Part shown: one piece after another, positions 62,125 to 64,000 of the stretch | How the letters are laid out: every line of letters begins with the position of its first letter | Position numbering within the stretch: position 1 is the first letter of the stretch | Assembly (NCBI GenBank): GCA_902786965.1 | Contig: CADAEJ010000005.1 | Location: 22,824 to 86,823, forward strand | DNA from: an uncultured Ruminococcus sp. | Lineage (GTDB): Bacteria; Bacillota; Clostridia; Oscillospirales; Ruminococcaceae | Direction of reading: 5' to 3' | DNA length: 64,000 nt | The notes under the pieces: model-generated | The model's database searches: none | Seen by the model: only the letters and a program-made list of their open reading frames with translations | What the model was told of the DNA's origin: nothing | Program-made: the position numbers and the translations under genes

Positions 62125-62153
62125 ATTATACCATATACACGCGGTTATGTCAA
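62125..62153 (-). promoter_or_regulatory. Promoter of the TIM-barrel/YqeG/VanW operon
   Basis: On the minus strand consensus TTGACA (62153-62148), 17 bases, consensus TATAAT (62130-62125). Confidence 0.9.
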
Positions 62154-62163
62154 TAATCAAAAT

Positions 62164-62197
62164 AAACCGACATCCGCAATAAAACGGGTGTCGGTTT
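62164..62197 (-). terminator. Terminator of the lipoprotein gene
   Basis: 13-bp stem AAACCGACATCCG (62164-62176) / CGGGTGTCGGTTT (62185-62197) with one wobble, followed by T-rich sequence on the minus strand. Confidence 0.8.
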
Positions 62198-62220
62198 AGT
62201 AAAAAGAACTATCTGCTCTT

Positions 62221-63111
62221 TTATTTTACGCTTGAGGGGAGCTTTGCAGCGCCAAAGGCTTTACACAGCTTATCAAGATCCTGCTTATAGTCATACTTTT
62301 TGGTATAGTTCAGAGGTGTCACGCGGGCAGCGGCGAGGTCAAATGTACACTGTGCGGCGGCGATGACATTGTTGCCTACCCTATAATAAGCGATGTGCAT
62401 TTCAGCCTCGTCATCACCCATACAGGATATGGCGTGGTCGGTGCCGATATCGTATTTTTTCACATCCTTATCCATAGTCATCTCGTTTTTCATGCTATCG
62501 GAGAACACCAGGGAGAACAGCTTTTTAGCCTCCTCCTCGTCCTTGCAGTTGAAGCAGACTGCCTCAACATAGCCGTCGATAGTGGTATCCCTATGGCCTT
62601 CATCTTCATACTCAAAGGACTGGAACTCGATGAACACCTGAGAATCCGCTTTGACTGTTGCTATATGCCTTTCGTCCTCGATAAGATCATCGAACGGATC
62701 GAAGAGCTGATTTGTTTTGACATCTGCAAAAATGCTGAAGGTACCCGCCGGCTCCGCAGCAGTTTGCGCAAAGGCTTTCTGTGGGTCTCCCGAATAGGTT
62801 ATCTCCTGCGCGGCAAAATTCTTCACAGCGACAGTTTTAAGGTCGATACCGACGCTTGGCTGCGGCGGCTCTGTATTGGGTGTAGTGGTGGTTTCCTTCT
62901 CTGTTTTCTCGGGTGATTCCGAAGAAGTTTGTGTGGTAGTGGTGGTTGCCGATGTTGTGGTGGTAGTGGTTTCCGTCGTGCTTGAGCTATCGGGAGCTGA
63001 TGAGGATTCGGTTACAGATGATGCATCCGAGCTGCTGTCAGTTTTCTCCGAGCAGGCTGCCATTGACAGGATCATTGTCAGCGCGAGCGCTGCGGCGATG
63101 AGTTTTTTCAT
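62221..63111 (-). CDS. Lipoprotein with Ser/Thr-rich linker
   Basis: A 296-residue protein with lipoprotein signal (MILSMAACS, Cys near residue 20). Residues 22-85 are almost only Ser, Thr, Glu and Pro, a flexible linker. Residues 90-296 form a compact domain (YVEAVCFNCKDEEEAKKLFSLVFSD, NEMTMDKDVKKYDIGTDHAISCM, YYRVGNNVIAAAQCTFD). It is exposed outside the membrane. No known family is seen. GGGGAGG precedes the ATG. Confidence 0.75.
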   Translation of the reverse strand: MKKLIAAALALTMILSMAACSEKTDSSSDASSVTESSSAPDSSSTTETTTTTTSATTTTTQTSSESPEKTEKETTTTPNTEPPQPSVGIDLKTVAVKNFAAQEITYSGDPQKAFAQTAAEPAGTFSIFADVKTNQLFDPFDDLIEDERHIATVKADSQVFIEFQSFEYEDEGHRDTTIDGYVEAVCFNCKDEEEAKKLFSLVFSDSMKNEMTMDKDVKKYDIGTDHAISCMGDDEAEMHIAYYRVGNNVIAAAQCTFDLAAARVTPLNYTKKYDYKQDLDKLCKAFGAAKLPSSVK

Positions 63112-63149
63112 TTAGTTTTCCTCCCCTGTATACTTTAAAAGTTTTATTT

Positions 63150-63178
63150 ATTTTACAACTAAAAGCACTTTATGTCAA
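63150..63178 (-). promoter_or_regulatory. Promoter of the lipoprotein gene
   Basis: On the minus strand TTGACA (63178-63173), 17 bases, TAAAAT (63155-63150). Confidence 0.8.
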
Positions 63179-63197
63179 GCATTTTTGCAAAACACAA

Positions 63198-63227
63198 GAC
63201 CCGATGCCTGAAAACAAGCATCGGGTC
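63198..63227 (-). terminator. Terminator of ppdK
   Basis: Perfect 10-bp stem GACCCGATGC (63198-63207) / GCATCGGGTC (63218-63227), followed on the minus strand by TTGTGTTTTGC. Confidence 0.8.
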
Positions 63228-63261
63228 GAATTATTATGTGTTTATTGCAACATCTGTGATG

Positions 63262-64000
63262 TTACTTTGCAGCCTCAGCTATTGCAGCCTGTGCAGCAGC
63301 GAGTCTTGCGATAGGCACACGGAACGGTGAGCAGGAAACATAGTCCAGACCGATCTTGTGGCAGAACTCAACAGAGGAAGGATCTCCGCCGTGCTCGCCG
63401 CAGATTCCGCAGTGGAGCTTTGGATTAACCGGCTTACCGAGGTCAAGAGCCATCTTCATGAGCTTGCCTACGCCGTCCTGATCGAGCTTAGCGAATGGAT
63501 CGCTCTCGAAGATCTTCTTGTCGTAGTAAGCGCCGAGGAACTTGCCTGCGTCGTCTCTTGAGAAGCCGAATGTCATCTGTGTAAGGTCATTAGTACCGAA
63601 GCAGAAGAAGTCAGCATTTGCAGCGATCTCGTCAGCTGTAAGAGCAGCTCTTGGGATCTCGATCATTGTACCAACCTCGTACTTGAGATCGGAACCAGCC
63701 TCTGCGATAATTGCGTCAGCGGTCTCAACAACGACCTTCTTAACGAACTTGAGCTCCTTAACGTCGCCAACCAGCGGGATCATGATCTCAGGAACAACGT
63801 TCCAGTCAGCGTGAGCCTTCTTAACGTTGATAGCAGCCTTGATAACAGCCTTTGTCTGCATAGCAGCGATCTCAGGATATGTTACAGCAAGACGGCATCC
63901 GCGGTGACCCATCATTGGGTTGAACTCGTGCAGTGAAGCGATGATAGCCTTGATGTCCTCAACGGACTTGCCCTGTGCTGCTGCAAGAGCCTTGATGTCC
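63262..64000 (-). CDS. ppdK: Pyruvate phosphate dikinase, C-terminal part
   Basis: The last 246 or so residues of the gene; the frame stays open to the right edge (LHEFNPMMGHRGCRL). It shows the PEP/pyruvate-binding barrel: IEIPRAALTADEIA, FFCFGTNDLTQMTFGFSRDD and the catalytic HCGICGEHGGDPSSV, which holds the cysteine proton donor. The enzyme interconverts PEP, AMP and PPi with pyruvate, ATP and Pi, and is the main PEP-pyruvate step in many clostridia and ruminococci. Codon choice is strongly biased (GCA, GCT, AAG), as in highly expressed genes. Confidence 0.97.
   Translation of the reverse strand, partial: DIKALAAAQGKSVEDIKAIIASLHEFNPMMGHRGCRLAVTYPEIAAMQTKAVIKAAINVKKAHADWNVVPEIMIPLVGDVKELKFVKKVVVETADAIIAEAGSDLKYEVGTMIEIPRAALTADEIAANADFFCFGTNDLTQMTFGFSRDDAGKFLGAYYDKKIFESDPFAKLDQDGVGKLMKMALDLGKPVNPKLHCGICGEHGGDPSSVEFCHKIGLDYVSCSPFRVPIARLAAAQAAIAEAAK

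Overview
The window looks like chromosomal DNA from a gut or rumen clostridium close to Ruminococcus (Oscillospiraceae). This is inferred from gene content: CdaA/CdaR, SigK, a sortase-assembled pilus, a PPDK gene, VanW and YqeG families, clostridial-type tandem serine recombinases, many AGGAGG ribosome sites and some TTG/GTG starts. No rRNA, tRNA or CRISPR array was seen.

Region 1 (1 to about 19.9 kb) is AT-richer accessory DNA that reads as the right-hand part of an integrative element. It opens inside a very large surface protein with GLUG-like beta-helix repeats (5' end outside the window). Next come a WYL regulator, a LexA/CI-type self-cleaving repressor, a zinc-ribbon protein, a sigma-like protein, two long non-coding stretches with many potential helices, a MazF-like toxin overlapping a DinG-like helicase, SHOCT-like and DUF3789-like small proteins, an oppositely oriented GNAT gene with a 58-residue partner, and three tandem large serine recombinases. 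The middle recombinase has no catalytic domain.

Region 2 (20-24 kb) holds a small membrane protein and a YtrA-type GntR/ABC-transporter operon with its operator and a 28-codon leader gene. Region 3 (24.1-32.3 kb) is a minus-strand pilus operon: signal peptidase, tip adhesin, major pilin, class C sortase, minor pilin, second sortase. Region 4 (32.5-35.1 kb) has two paralogous lipoprotein genes, the first broken.

Region 5 (35.2-40.4 kb) is a two-component system followed by a peptide-type ABC exporter. A 17-base motif before the exporter recurs before the metallo-beta-lactamase-fold gene at 56.5 kb, so the two may share a regulator. Region 6 (40.4-50.2 kb) carries two poorly known proteins, a FAD-dependent dehydrogenase, cdaR/cdaA (c-di-AMP), an HPt protein, a two-receiver GGDEF/EAL protein and sigK.

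Region 7 (50.2-64 kb) has two MITE-like elements sharing terminal inverted repeats, a GT-B-like protein, a TetR/GPH-symporter/GH36 alpha-galactosidase operon with abutting palindromic operators, mscL, an MBL-fold hydrolase, a secreted FN3 plus C39-like protein, a three-gene operon (TIM barrel, YqeG, VanW), a lipoprotein and the 3' end of ppdK. Most genes from 20 kb onward have a recognisable promoter and terminator, noted individually.
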